Shown: positions 1 to 11,556 of the stretch, in pieces
Position numbering within the stretch: position 1 is the first letter of the stretch
Layout: every line of letters begins with the position of its first letter
NCBI RefSeq assembly: GCF_039555335.1
Contig: NC_092628.1
Location: forward strand, 99,715,893-99,779,892
From: Amphiura filiformis
Taxonomy: Eukaryota; Echinodermata; Ophiuroidea; Amphilepidida; Amphiuridae
Length of the DNA: 64,000 nucleotides
Direction: 5' to 3'
Position numbers and translations under genes: made by a program
The notes under the pieces: model-generated
Seen by the model: only the letters and a program-made list of their open reading frames with translations
The model's database searches: none
Told to the model about the DNA's origin: nothing

Positions 1-16
1 TTATGAAATATCTTAC

Positions 17-107
17 CACCCCATCCGATTGCGAAGTTTCTGTTTGGATCGGTTCCGATACAGCCAGATCCCACGTTCGGCTTACGTGTCTTCCTCCACA
101 GGCGATC
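17..107 (-). CDS. Gene 1 exon 7: substrate-binding exon
   Basis: Encodes [11 protein letters not shown] to FAIGWG, with Arg127 (WRKTR), the first disulphide Cys (SGCIG) and Asn144-Arg145 (DPNRN). The donor GTAAGA is at 11-16; the rest of the gene lies outside the window. Confidence 0.9.
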
Positions 108-466
108 CTGTTTGGTGGCATCATGGTAAATGGTTATATAGATTCGTTACAAAATTACCAAATCATTCATTCATTTTTAATCATTTGCCATAAAATGTGT
201 ATTATATCGCGAATTTGTCTGATGTCTGATGTGCTCTCATGTCCCACAAAAAATACTGTCCAAACGCTTATACCCCAACCCTTAAGTATAATTATATGAC
301 ACATGCTAGTGGCTCACGGGTAGAGTAATCAGTTGCCTAGATAACACAGATTAATTCCCGTGGCAACGTCCCTCTAATTAAAGTAAGCTTTATAATCACT
401 TTATTTTGCTTTTTTTCGTTGTTCCCATATCCAATTATGTTTCTGTTCAGTTATCATGGTTATACA

Positions 467-550
<84 letters not shown>

Positions 551-3500
551 GCTCAATAGCGTAGCCAGTGGGGTGGCAAGGGGGGCAGAGTCTGTGCCCC
601 TGAAATTTTATTGTGCCCCTCCTGACCAAGAAAGCTGCCACGCCTCTGTGATGGCTATACTCACACTTGTCCACGTATAAGCGTATCCATCAACATTCAA
701 AACAGGAATTACATAGAAGTCAAATTTGTTCAGCAAGTTCTTGGCATCAGCACCGCCTTCAACAAGCTAGTATGAAGAAAGGAAACACATATTAATAATA
801 AACAAATATTTTGCAAGTAGTTTCTTTTAGTTAATTAATGGCATAACTCTATCGGGAATGGCTTAGCTTTAGGATAAGGATGAAATTAAAGATTGGTATA
901 CGTTGTATTATGTTTACGGTACAAATAAAATGGCGGTAGCGATTCTTGTTTTAAAGTAGGCTTAAACATCCTCGTTAGAAATACTACAGCAGTCTTTGTA
1001 CTTGATCGATCCTATGCAATGATATAATTTTCTTACATATTTTGCCAGATAGATCACAGTAGCTGGGGTAATCCATTCATCTGCGTGAATGGCACCGTGA
1101 ATAACCACAGCCTTCTTGTTACCACCCGTGGAAATCTGAAAGAGTCAATAGCAAATTGCAAATCTTTAAACCAGTAAGAACAATGGCGTAGTCGGGTTTT
1201 TGAGGGGATGAAGACACCTTTCAAAACGTGACAAAATCGTTAGGACGTCGATACATTAGCAATGCTTTTACTCCCCTTCCAAAATTTCCATAATTATGAG
1301 CACTATTAACTATGTTACGAACTTCATACACAAGGTTAAAAAAAAAGGGGGGGGGTTAAATTGAGATTAAGGGATGCATCATCATTAGATATCAAGAGGG
1401 CTGGGTAAAAACACATTTTGCTCCACCTCGGACCAGGAATAAAAAGATTTGATGTCAAGGCTGAAAAACATTTGTCACAGTTTAGTGAAGGAAGATTAAC
1501 CTCTTATTTGACTATTTTGGCTTCTAAATTCGCGCGAATTAGTTCCATTGTCATCCTACTTAATATTTTAACTTTGAACTGGTAAGAATATGTGGGCATA
1601 ATTTTGTTCGTGAAGGGTTATTCTGTGAATCCAAAACACTTTACTTCACAGATTTTCACCAAAGTCAACCCCAATGTCAATAAGAACTTTATGCCACATG
1701 GGAGCCATACGTGGGGATGGTTGTGCGTAAATGAGTGTGAGATGTTTTTTGATACATGAGTCGTATGTTTTGAAGAAAATAAACCTTAGACATGGATCTG
1801 CTTTGAAACATTGTCCCTGCTACTCGCATCAAATTTGATGCGTTGTCAAAAGCTGGGGTCAAAAAGTTGCAAATGCAAAGAAGGATTACACTTTTGATCA
1901 CAGTGTCTCATAGGCCACTGTGTTGTAGCTTATGTCTGTCTACTGACTGAAATACAAATTAGACGAATCTGCGAAAATCGTTATGCACTGGGGTTATGCA
2001 CACAGGGCTGGATTTAACTTTTTGGGGGCCCTGAGCCAGGCCAAAATTTGGAGGCCCCCAAATACATGTGAGGAAAGCATGTGCACTCTAGTGGCCACGT
2101 TTTAGATTTCACTAGGACATTATTTTGCGCTCGAAGCGCGTGAAAAAAAATTAGACTGTATTAGCTCAGATTGAAGCTGAAATTGTGTAATTTTGGTACC
2201 TATATTGGTCCAAAACTGGTGTTTTTCGGCTAAAATGGAAGATACCGGGTGTCCCAAAAGTAACTTAACATTGTGAATTTGCCATAACTTGCGTTGTTAC
2301 AAAAATTGCACAGTATGTAGATAATTCTTTTCAACATATTATGATACCAAACATGCCTATGTGGTCATGACCCTTTGGCATGAAATTAACGGATATTTAC
2401 CGTACCGTAAAACCCACTTTTATAAACGCAAAATAAGTCTTGTCATTTGAGACGTGATAACACGATATAATGTGATACCGTTTTAAAATCTGTTTTGTTT
2501 AATTTTGCTGTGTTTGTTTGATTATTTGTTTGTTTGTTTGTTTTCAATGCGTAATCGTCATTTTCCGTTTTATCTGGATTTTATGGAAACTGCGTAAGAT
2601 CTTTTCTGAGGATTCAATGAACATTGAGTTGTACGCGGTATGTTGTTCTCCATTGAAAGTCGACATACTGATCGTCTTGGGCTTTTCGCCACCGCTCTTC
2701 GTACGACATCGATGTTTGTAGCCGATCTTTCTGTTCTTCCACGTCCTCCTCGAGGTAGATCATTAAAAGATCCAGTTGATAGGAATTTCTGCACTAGTTG
2801 CTGGATTGTATTTCGGCTGGGTGCATAATTTACATTAAAATGTTCCTTAAACTTTGCTTGAGTGAGTTTGTTCAACTTCGTCTCGGCAAAGAACCATACA
2901 ATCTGAATCCGTTGATCTATAGGAAATTCATCTTCACTTCAAGTGTTTTAAAGTAAAGTTTAAATTTGTCAATTATCCTAATTATAATCAGTCACGCTTA
3001 CGTCAGGCCATGTAATCCATGAATGTTCATATCTAAATGTAGCGTGTGCAGTGAGTGAACCAACTCTATTGTTCAGCGAAGCACATCATTCATGTGCTTG
3101 AACAAAGAACATATGAGCTTGCTTTTGTGGGTTTGATACACACATATGCACAGTCGCACAGTAAGGTCAAGGGGTCATCAATATTGTTGTTTTTGGTATC
3201 AGAATAATTCTAAAAGACCAATCTATGTGAATATGTTCTCCATTTTGGTATGAAGTAGGAAATGTTTGAGATATGGGAAATTCACAATGTTAAGTTACTT
3301 TTGGGACACGATGTACATACATACATACATGAGAGCTTTTGTTACACGCCATTTCAAAATATCACAGCGTGAAAAACCAAAACATATGCAAAATATAATA
3401 CAAGAAACAATTGAAAAACAAAAGAAAATTGAATCAAGCAAAATTATGTTTGCGGAAACAGGTGGGTTTTAAGGCCTTTTTTAAAGGCAGAGACTGCTTC

Positions 3501-5927
3501 AGCACTTCGCACAGATGACGGTAAATTGTTCCAGATCAAAGGTGCATTGTAGGTAAATGCCTTGTCGGCAGCGGATTTGAAAGTCTAACTGCGTATGATC
3601 GGCACATTCAAACGTGTGCGATCTGAGGCGGATCTAAGGCCCTCACGAGGATTCTTAAGTTCCAGACATGATGACAGGTATTCTGGTCCAATGCCGGCAA
3701 GGCATTTAAAAACATACAGCATGGCTTTGCAAGTTTGAAGTTTGAAAGATGGCAATTTTGGGGCCCCCAAAATTTGGGGCCCTGGGCCCGGGTCCATCTG
3801 GCCCTATGGTAAACCCGGCCCTGTAAATGCACACGAATATTATGTAGTTGTAGGTTGTGATGATGAAAGGTCTAACATACACTTTGAATTTGTAATAGTT
3901 TGTATATATTTCATTGTGAAGTGCAATGGCTATTATAGATTATTTAGGCCTTTGTATTAAATGAGCAGCAATCATAATATTGACGTGACATGATTCATGT
4001 TACAGGCTAGACTACACCGTAGTCCACTTGCCCATTGTGCATGCTCTGGATATTGTATTTAAGCTTAAAACTCTGATTTAATTAATGTGTGCACAATTGA
4101 TAGATTTTCACATCTGATCAGTCACCCTACTCCCTCTGTTTGTTAGCTTCCCAAGTGGACTACTGACATTGCCTTGCGGTTAAGATTTTTAACACGGGAG
4201 TCTATGGAGAGTTAGGCCAATTTCTGGTCTAACTAAAATTGGCCATGATGTAATGCATCTTTAAATGGATCTGCCTTGTGATTGGTCGCCCATACCTCGC
4301 TATGGTTTAAATCGTCTGGGCCCGCGCCATTACCATTAACTACACCGTAAACAACTCTTGCGGCGCTTTTGTGTAGACGCGAAAGTTAATCTCTCATCAA
4401 ACATCTAGCGCGTACTTGTGGTTAATGGACTGATAAACAAGTATGCTTGACAGTGTGTTTTTAGAGAGCAAAGTCCAGGGGTAACGTTCTGCTTACAATT
4501 CAAAGTTCATAGTCGAAATTTCGGGGTTCGCTATCAATAAACTGGTAGCTTCCAAAATCAGAATTGTTCAGTATTAAAGTGAGCCGTTACAATTATGCAA
4601 GATAATGTTGCATTCAATTACTTTTATTGTCACTAATCGTCTGATATTTTAACTCTTTATGACCATTTTACTATTGAATACTTTAATTTTAATAAACATC
4701 AGTATAATTTTGAGTTCAACGAAATGGGTTCATCATGACTAATAATAACATATTTTAATAAAATTCGACTATGGCATAGTCTAGTTACAGGCGAACCACG
4801 AAAATAACGGTAACACTTTATTCGTATTTTTTGCATAAAAATATAACTTAATTAATAATATTTGCATAATTTTACCGATGAAACGACTGAATGAAGCGAT
4901 AAATTATTTCATTAACGATGTTGTTTCAAAAATACTTTAGTTATAGTGTAAGTAAATTGAATGTACCTTAATGTAGCCAATATTCCTGCCTTCATATGAA
5001 GTACCAAGAGAACCCTCTGTTGCCGTGATATAAGATGCTGCAGTGTCAGTTATCCATTGTTGGATCTACAGAATGGACATGTTGGAAAAATAAGTTGCTT
5101 TAAATATGAAAGGCTACATCTTAGATTAAATTTTCAATACATTCCTTACCATTTCGTAAGTGTTGTATTTGTTGTAATCAAACGCAGATCTGTTCAAACC
5201 TTTTTGTTCTTCGTCAATTAACTCTTGCACATTCTTTATCATAACATCTGTATGAATTCTTTCTTGATCTAAATACGTGATAACTTCTTCACTTAGAAGA
5301 GGGGATATCATGATGTCGACAGGTTTGCTCACATATGATGGCTCACTCCAGAAACTCAACTGTAAAAGAATGTAATTATCAGAGATCTAGTAAACAAACA
5401 ACTTAAAATTAATATTGGTAAATGTCTGCTTAACCAAAGAGGCTGCTTTCAATATACCCAGCAAACACAAAACGTTTTTCATATAATTCGCAAAAGGTTA
5501 GCAAAGATTGTCAGAAAACGTTTAAATGTCGGGTTATATAAAGGGTATATAAAGGGTATAAAACGTTTCCGTAACATTCAAAAACATTTTCTGGACACGT
5601 GCTGCCAAATATTCTACTATAATGTTATTTAAATGTTGACAAGATATTTTGTAAAACATTTTGGAAAAATGTTTATAAAAATATTGTACAATAACATTTT
5701 GACAACATTTAAAAAATAATTTTATATCATTTTTTCATATAAAATGTTTTAAAACGTTTTCATGACCTTTATATAACCCGACATTTTAATGTTATCAAAA
5801 TGTTTTCACCAAAACCAAAACCCAAAATAAAACCAGTTTAAAACGTTTTAAAAACGTTTTTGTGTTTGCTAGGTAAGGTATAATATGAGATATCCATGAG
5901 GTAAAATGTATTTATTTATTTATTCAT

Positions 5928-6002
<75 letters not shown>

Positions 6003-8036
6003 TCTATTTATTTATTTATTTATTTACATGTATTAACCTGGTGTGACCAATCAATGTACTGGAACTGTTCGCCTTTGTTCCCTCGGGTGACTGTGAACAG
6101 TTTACTTCGGTTATTATTTATAAATGCGCTTTTATAAATACGCACGTGACCCATGGGCACGACGTACCAATACCAGCAAGCGTGACCAAATCCTCATGCA
6201 TTGACCACTATACAGAAAAGGATAGGAACTATGTAGATAAATATCATCAAATTTAAATATTAATTGAATAATAACATTTTTACACATGGGGGGATTCCGT
6301 AATACGTTATCAAAAACAACATTTTGAAAGTATTTGACGACGGAAACGTTTACATGATAATCACAAAGTTAAACAAAATAGACAATTTTGCTGCACAGTA
6401 GTGTCATGTTATTCCGACTTTGCATTCATATGCATAGGAAGACCACCCGCTATGTAGAAGGTCACTTCGAGACTTACTGTCTAGAAGCTGTTATTGTAGC
6501 TCGGAGTTGGTCACGTGCGTATTTATTAAAGCGCATTTATAAATACAACGGAAGTACACTGGTAAACGCATCGGACACGTCTGAAAGTACGTGGTCACGT
6601 AGAACTATACTGACTTGACCCGTATATACCATTTAATATTTATGATTCAACCCACCTTTTCGCCTAATTTTGAACTATGTAGATTTCGAAGGACATTAAT
6701 CTCATGATCAGTTTTGGGGGTAATGCGCAGGACCTGGTATCTGTTGAATAAAAGTAGATCGATACAAAAACATTAGGCGCGATGCAATAATTATGAGCCC
6801 CGGGGTAAAATTTACAAACGCTTACCCACCCGGCCCGCCAAAATTCGCCCCCCCCCCCCCACACACACACACACCCTCGGCCTGCCACCCCTCCCCCCAA
6901 AATATTGGGTTCCCAATTTACAAACCTTAAATGTGACAGGACACTACGAATGAGCAGTAAACTCGGCAAATTGTATTCTGACTTAAAGTGTAAAATGTAC
7001 GTAAAGGTCATATTCATAGGTATCTCAATTCGTTGCGACAAGTATCTCATCAAACACTGTTTAAGCCAATCAATAATCCTATTGCTGAAGAGGATAATAA
7101 GCTTCTACCTATTTCTATAGAATCTTTAAATAGTTCTTGTCTTTGTTTGCTTTGGCTAAATCCTGTTCAAGTGGTGGATAACAAAGCATTGTAGTTACAA
7201 TTAATAATGAGAGGGCATTCCTGAACCTCGTTGATTTGGGGATGATTTTGAAATGACCGCCAATTATGGCTGGCTGTTTGATATTTATTACCAGGAATGT
7301 GGAAATAGAGACACATGTAGAACCGAAAAAAGGTACAATTGTGTTGAAGGTACAGAGTTCAATAAACCATAACACCACTTCGTTTGAAGTCAAATGATAT
7401 ACCATTTTAAAGCTTATGATATATTTAAAATTATTATAATTTAAAACCTTTAATTGTCTTTATCATAAATGATGGGAGCACAACAAGCAGGACATTTTGC
7501 ATATTTGAACGTGTTCCTAACGTTTTCCTACACCTTTTATGGCCTAATATAGAAACGGTGCCCAAAATATCTGTGCCAAAATGGCTTGCCCCCCCCGCCC
7601 TTTCGACCTGCCAAAAAGCGCTTGACCCCACCCCCTTCGACCTGCCAAAAATGCCCCCCCCCCCTTTCTGGCCTACCAAAAACTCTTTGCCCATCCCCTA
7701 TAATTCACCACACTGGGGTACACATAGTTATTGCACCACCCTAATTGGATAACAAGAAAACCAAGCAAAACATCAATCATTAATCTACTAGTCATCTAGA
7801 AGAATTGACACAATTGAAAATATTATTATGAAACGTCTTGAACACTTGAACACGAATGTTACTTTAAATATTGTGGGTGTTAGTTTACACCGGTTTGTGC
7901 AGTTTGCAGAAATCTCAATTAAGTTCTTGTCAATCTATTTTAAGTAGCAACAAGTTGCTTACCCATCGTAGCGTACTTTCTCCGCCAAACACAGAGTTGC
8001 ACAGAACAGGAGTAGTAACCACCGACCGGAAGACAT
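17..8036 (-). CDS. Carboxypeptidase A-like gene 1 (exons 1-7; 3' end outside window)
   Basis: Secreted zinc metallocarboxypeptidase of family M14A, expected to remove C-terminal residues from peptides after activation of a proenzyme. Exons on the minus strand: 7963-8036, 6656-6740, 5150-5359, 4967-5065, 1037-1135, 665-766, 17-107. All joins keep frame. Residues 1-18 form a signal peptide ([11 protein letters not shown]...LA). Residues 19 to about 110 are the propeptide, ending in the same GLNR-SAF context where trypsin-like activation of pro-CPA occurs (Arg110). The zinc motif is H173-A-D-E176: the two ligands are present, but the usual Arg between them is Asp. Exon 7 keeps WRKTR (Arg127) and PNRN (Asn144-Arg145). 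Exons 8-10 (His196, Tyr248, Glu270) would lie below position 1. The start was chosen because paralogues 2 and 3 begin at the same place with the same signal peptide. Family assignment is firm; activity is uncertain because of the Asp. Confidence 0.92.
108..664. repeat. Gene 1 intron 6: MITE derivative, GAT microsatellite, MITE fragment
   Basis: About 160-280 resembles the right arm of the foldback element at 22280-22850 (shared stretch reading GCCATAAAATGTGTATTATA). A GAT trinucleotide microsatellite runs 467-549, about 27 units. Positions 550-650 resemble the GCGTAGCCA terminal-repeat MITE family also found in intron 5 of genes 1 and 2. Confidence 0.6.
467..549. repeat. (GAT)n microsatellite
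   Basis: Uninterrupted trinucleotide repeat of about 27 units in intron 6 of gene 1. Confidence 0.98.
665..766 (-). CDS. Gene 1 exon 6: core strand
   Basis: Thirty-four codons, [12 protein letters not shown] to DGYAYTWTS, matching the CPA VNPDGFAFT strand region. Donor GTGAGT, phase 0 at both ends. A GAT microsatellite and a MITE fragment lie just beyond the donor. Confidence 0.92.
1037..1135 (-). CDS. Gene 1 exon 5: first zinc-ligand exon with Arg-to-Asp change
   Basis: Thirty-three codons including [13 protein letters not shown]. His and Glu of the zinc-binding HxxE are present. The position of CPA Arg71 is GAT (Asp), whereas genes 2 and 3 have CGT (Arg). Phase 0 at both ends. Confidence 0.92.
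2245..3313 (-). mobile_element. Mariner-like element with truncated transposase
   Basis: Terminal inverted repeats of about 30 nt (GTGTCCCAAAAGTAACTTAA) bound by TA on both sides (2243-2244, 3314-3315). On the minus strand an open frame from about 2945 to 2570 encodes a helix-turn-helix DNA-binding domain ([20 protein letters not shown], then [13 protein letters not shown]). The catalytic DDE domain is absent, so the copy cannot supply transposase. Confidence 0.75.
2570..2945 (-). pseudogene. Mariner-like transposase N-terminal fragment
   Basis: The open frame lacks a good ATG at its upstream end and runs through [11 protein letters not shown] and a paired-like helix-turn-helix to [16 protein letters not shown], the arrangement seen in transposases of the DUF4817 type. 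It stops before any catalytic Asp motif, within 330 nt of the element's low-coordinate end. Confidence 0.65.
3470..3765 (-). pseudogene. CR1/L2-like LINE reverse transcriptase C-terminal remnant
   Basis: Two minus-strand frames together give the conserved tail of a non-LTR reverse transcriptase: [20 protein letters not shown], then after a frameshift [18 protein letters not shown] and [10 protein letters not shown]. No upstream reverse transcriptase motifs remain. Confidence 0.65.
4967..5065 (-). CDS. Gene 1 exon 4: start of mature enzyme
   Basis: Thirty-three codons from [10 protein letters not shown] to RNIGYIK, including GTSYEGRNI, the equivalent of the GRSYEGRPI strand of CPA. Phase 0 at both ends; donor GTACAT. 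Confidence 0.92.
5150..5359 (-). CDS. Gene 1 exon 3: propeptide, second part, and activation site
   Basis: Seventy codons from [10 protein letters not shown] to KYNTYEM. It contains VDIMISP, the ELIDEEQ segment typical of the M14 propeptide connecting helix, and Arg110 in [10 protein letters not shown], the probable activation cleavage site. Phase 0 at both ends, donor GTAAGG. Confidence 0.92.
5457..5873. mobile_element. TA-flanked MITE with CAGCAAACACAAAACG ends
   Basis: In gene 1 intron 2. Inverted termini CCCAGCAAACACAAAACG and its near complement ending TTTGTGTTTGCTAGG, flanked by TA at 5455-5456 and 5874-5875. The interior is AT-rich, with many inverted AAACGTTT blocks and no coding capacity. 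Probably a non-autonomous Tc1/mariner-type element. Confidence 0.75.
5909..6026. repeat. (TTTA)n microsatellite
   Basis: About 118 nt of tetranucleotide repeat with two interruptions, between two MITEs in gene 1 intron 2. Confidence 0.97.
6040..6620. mobile_element. Foldback MITE with CACGTG-containing arms
   Basis: The left arm around 6105-6153 (ATAAATGCGCTTTTATAAAT, then ACGCACGTGACC) and the right arm around 6510-6565 are reverse complements with a few mismatches, about 360 nt apart. No open frame resembling a transposase. Confidence 0.6.
6656..6740 (-). CDS. Gene 1 exon 2: propeptide, first part
   Basis: Encodes [14 protein letters not shown]..., matching the first strand and helix of the pro-CPA activation domain (compare QVLRI in mammalian pro-CPA). 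It is 85 nt, phase 2 in and phase 0 out, with donor GTGGGT. It contains the 4 nt missing from gene 2. Confidence 0.88.
6779..7742. mobile_element. C-rich DNA element in gene 1 intron 1 with inserted repeat
   Basis: The left end (GATGCAATAATTATGAGCCCC) and right end (complement GGTGCAATAACTATGTG) are inverted, and each is followed inward by poly-C and 'CCTGCCA' blocks. Positions about 6935-7430 are a repeat also present at 35625-36030 in gene 3 intron 9, probably a later insertion. Boundaries are approximate. Confidence 0.4.
7963..8036 (-). CDS. Gene 1 exon 1: signal peptide
   Basis: Encodes 24 residues plus two bases. A hydrophobic Leu/Cys-rich core ends in LCLA, followed by EKVRYDG at the start of the propeptide. 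The donor is GTAAGC. The same 74-nt exon opens genes 2 and 3. Confidence 0.9.
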
Positions 8037-8060
8037 GATGATAATAATGATGAGGCTCGG

Positions 8061-8092
8061 CTGATATACGGGTTCTGTGAATCATGTGAGTA
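8061..8092 (-). promoter_or_regulatory. Gene 1 core promoter block (TATA-like and E-box)
   Basis: A 32-nt block about 25-56 nt upstream of the gene 1 start is the same, except for one base, as 25461-25492 upstream of gene 2. On the minus strand it holds an E-box CACATG at 8083-8088 and a TATA-like TATATCAG at 8062-8069. Similarity in non-coding sequence suggests the basal promoter; this is inference. Confidence 0.5.
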
Positions 8093-8929
8093 CGTACGAT
8101 ATTTCAGGTCAGTGCAGTGAACTCTTCAAACAAGCAGGGGTGATGACAATTGTGTGTCATGGCCCGTAAACTCTAAATATGCCCCGAAAATGATGTCAGT
8201 ATTTGATTTGAAAGAGATTCATATAAACCATGGTTTAAAGATTCCAGTTTAGGTGATTACAACAAAAATATTCCTTGAGTCTTTGTTGCTTTGTTTCTTA
8301 AACGTAAAAAGATTGAATATTATACCACTCTTTTCAAAGATACTAATCTTACAGGTGCGAGTGATCAGTATGATATGAATATTCTATAAACGAATCTAAT
8401 TTCACGCATTCCTACACCTCAATAGCCGCCATAGCTGGGTCCCACCCCTTAGGTCTATTCCACCTAAAATGTGAAATGATGTGGCCTTGGCGGGGATATT
8501 AAACTGCATTCTATCACCAATGTTACACGTAGACAAAAGAATGATGAAAGTTTACAACACAATACCATTCAACATCGATTTTTAAGCGGATTTAATCCAC
8601 CCAATTGGGCAGTAACAACACCAGACGGGACCCAATAATGGCCGACTGAATTCTGACCATCACTTGGCCCGTTGAATTCGTCTATAGAATTACGATCCAG
8701 GTCTTTATCCTTGGTTCTATGGTTCAATGCATAGGTACCGGGTGAACGTTGTAGTGCAGGGCGATATATTCAAAATTGTATTCATCTATTGCTATGGCAG
8801 TTAATCCCATTAATTACGTCATAACTACGGCGAATTGAGAAACTAACTTCTTAAGGCCTTAGTCTGCTTTCCGTAACTTTAGAGATCTTGTTTTATGGGG
8901 CAGCACATGCGCCCTTCTTTGTACATTAA

Positions 8930-9155
8930 GAGATGTGTAATGGGCTTGAACCTGGTTTAGATTCCAGAGGGGGGGGTGCCTGTAACAGACACAGCCACCA
9001 GAAAATGACCAGCTCAGATCCCTCGCTAAATAAGTTTGCAGTTCAGAAATTGCTTTTTTTTCTCAGCCTTGAAAAAGTAGACAGAGCAAGCAATCGAACC
9101 CGGGACCTCCCTTTTATAAAACTCAGTGCGTTACCACTAAGCCAACTGTCTATTA
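8930..9155 (-). mobile_element. tRNA-derived SINE (family 1)
   Basis: On the minus strand a tRNA-like head reads TTGGCTTAGTGGTAACGCAC (A box) and then GGTCCCGGGTTCGATTGC (B box), followed by a non-tRNA body. A second copy lies at 29815-30000 and the head of a third at 32255-32330. These are RNA polymerase III promoter remnants, not functional tRNA genes. Confidence 0.75.
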
Positions 9156-9394
9156 GCTGTGAGAAGTTTGATAGTAATCCTTGATATTGCTGAATAGAAA
9201 AAATCAATACTGATAGGCCTATTTATCTAATGTACGATACTATTTAAATTTAATAGACGTTCCATATGGCCTATAAACTAGGAATATAATGTGAAATAAC
9301 TATCAATCGATCAATCAATCAAGTTTTCAAGTTATCAACAATAAATAATAAACCGATGAATCATGGAATATTACTAATTACTTACTAATCTACC

Positions 9395-9510
<116 letters not shown>

Positions 9511-9717
9511 GCAATAACTCGTTGCTTCCCCTCTCCAGATACCTGTACTTCAAGTTCGCCGACCTCACCGTATATTGGCGAAAGGGAAAAAACTTAATTT
9601 AAGAGATCTGTCATCATTACAATTTTCAAGAGAAGTGTCAGACTGGAGCCACGGTTGTTTGTAATTACATACGTTACTGAAGCTTTCAATTCGCTGTAGA
9701 AGTGATGCAAGGCTACC

Positions 9718-9845
9718 ATAGCAATTATAGATGAATACAATTTTGACTATATCGCCAACGTTCACGCGGTATCTATGCATTGAACCATATCATGCTGATC
9801 ACTCGCACCTGTAAGATTAGTATCTTTGAAAGAGCGGTATTGTAT
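9718..9845. repeat. Inverted copy of the 8330-8830 repeat
   Basis: Reads as the reverse complement of pieces at 8330-8395 and 8720-8800 (for example CTGTAAGATTAGTATCTTTG against CAAAGATACTAATCTTACAG), so the two could fold together across about 900 nt. Confidence 0.6.
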
Positions 9846-11368
9846 TCAATCTATGATTGCAGACATACACAGGTGATAAGTGCAACTTGCTTGTAGGGCA
9901 GGGCGCTATAGTCAATTGTATTTATCTATTGCTATGGCAGTTAATCCGATTATGACGTCACCTCTACTGCGAATACAAGCAGTAATTTTGAAGAATTTAC
10001 TTGAATCACATTCACCTATCATTCGCATTATTATTTTTAAACAGAAACTTGTAAAAGACATTTAGGAGGAGAAAGAAGGCAGTGACACTTCCTAACACAT
10101 TATACTGACTTAAAGAACGAAAAGGAAAAGGAATCCAATGCATTATTATGAAAAGCTATAGACATTACAAATGAATTGACTCAATAAATAAGACGGCGAT
10201 GAAGATAAAGGACCATTGCTTTGGCCCTCCAATTCCTATCATAGTGATAAATCACAGTCAATGCTGATATTTATAAGAACACTGTTAAATGAAGTCAAAG
10301 TGTTTAACATTCAAGATGTATTCATAAGTCGAACTGCTGTGACCAATAAAAAATCATCCTGTCAACTATGTACCTAGACGGTATTTTATTCAAATTTAAA
10401 CTGTCTAAAGGAGCAACCGGGTCATTCATCTGCGTTACGTAAACAAAAGCAAGCAAAACAATTAACCTGATCCTTTAGTAGAAGTAAATAAGTTGAATTC
10501 GAGAACCCAGAATAGAAACTTATTTTAACACACTATGCCTGCTTTTAAAGTCTATGAAGGATTTAAATAAACAAATTTAACTTTGTTTTTTCAATTTTCT
10601 TTTCAAATGGACAATGCAGTTTCCTCGTTGCTCTTGTGCAATATGTCATTTGTTTAAGCTGTCATTGGAAAAGACAGAGCATAAACAATAACGTTGTAGC
10701 CCATACGGTTGTCTAAAGCCTCAATTTCAAATCCCGTTTAAAATGGCGAGGTCATATCTTGAATTTATACTAATAAAGTATACTTCGTTAAACAATATTA
10801 TTAGGGCACACCATTTGATTTCCAGGTGGCATGGGAGTTTGTGAAAAAAACTTCGTCCACTAGAGAAACGATAAACACTTTCGCCTCACTGATAAGCCAA
10901 AAACAATCACTACCCAGCTCTTGATAAAGGTATACATGAAAGTTAAAAAATAAACAAATTGTCATTTACTTAATGTTATTGTTTATTCTTGCTGTTCCCG
11001 CAGCCATATTACTTTAAGATACCTGCCACAACTCAAGAGATGACGATTAAGGTTAGGTTTAGAATGGTGACCACCTTTTACTAAAGTAAAGCTTCTAATG
11101 TTTCTGCTTACGCTGTTGCTCTTGTGTTTTCAATGTGAATTATCGCTGCGCGTTATAAATTGTTCGTGTCGTAAACTGACACTTGGCGTGCGCGAAGTAT
11201 TTATGTAGGAATAGTTCCGGTTACTGACCAGAAATTTGTATCATTATTTTAAACGTTGAAGTTATCTAATCTCGTACTATGATTGCTACTACAATTGCTA
11301 TTGTTATTGTTCTTCTTATTATTATTATTATTTTATCATTGTTATCATTGTTATTATTATGTAACACC

Positions 11369-11556
11369 TCAAATATTAGTATACGCAAAGTTACAGATGG
11401 CTTTGAAAGCAGCCCAATTCTCTTCTCCGCTAGGCTGTATGTAGCAGTCTGGTAAAATAAAACCATATTTGCCCGTGTCTCTCCCCTCAGGAGAATAGCT
11501 GAATTGCACTCCTTGTCCTGCGTACATATAGTCAATACTTTCACCAGAGGCTGGAT
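11369..11556 (-). CDS. Gene 2 exon 10: Tyr248, specificity residue, Glu270 and stop
   Basis: Completes Tyr248, then [15 protein letters not shown] (Ile at CPA position 255), [15 protein letters not shown] with the general base Glu270, and the C-terminal helix [17 protein letters not shown], then TGA. Confidence 0.92.

Larger units (their letters stand above)
2003..3823. mobile_element. hAT-like DNA transposon copy with nested insertions
   Basis: Lies in gene 1 intron 4. The ends are inverted: CAGGGCTGGATTTAAC at 2003 and GTAAACCCGGCCCTG ending at 3823, each followed inward by GGGGGCCC-type sequence. The flanks ATGCACA and AATGCACA are an imperfect direct repeat, compatible with an 8-bp duplication. 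Related copies lie at 33397 (left end only) and 52394-53110. A mariner-like element (2245-3313) and a LINE remnant (about 3470-3765) sit inside it. The superfamily call rests on terminal sequence and flanks only. Confidence 0.6.
1136..4966. other. Gene 1 intron 4 (no host coding sequence)
   Basis: 3.8-kb intron holding the nested hAT, mariner and LINE cluster at 2003-3823. At about 1183 there is a GCGTAG-type terminal repeat fragment. I recognise nothing else in 1250-2000 or 3830-4966. Confidence 0.6.

Noticed and set aside
447..674. Open frame with a poly-Ser run
   Set aside because: Translation of the GAT microsatellite plus a MITE fragment.
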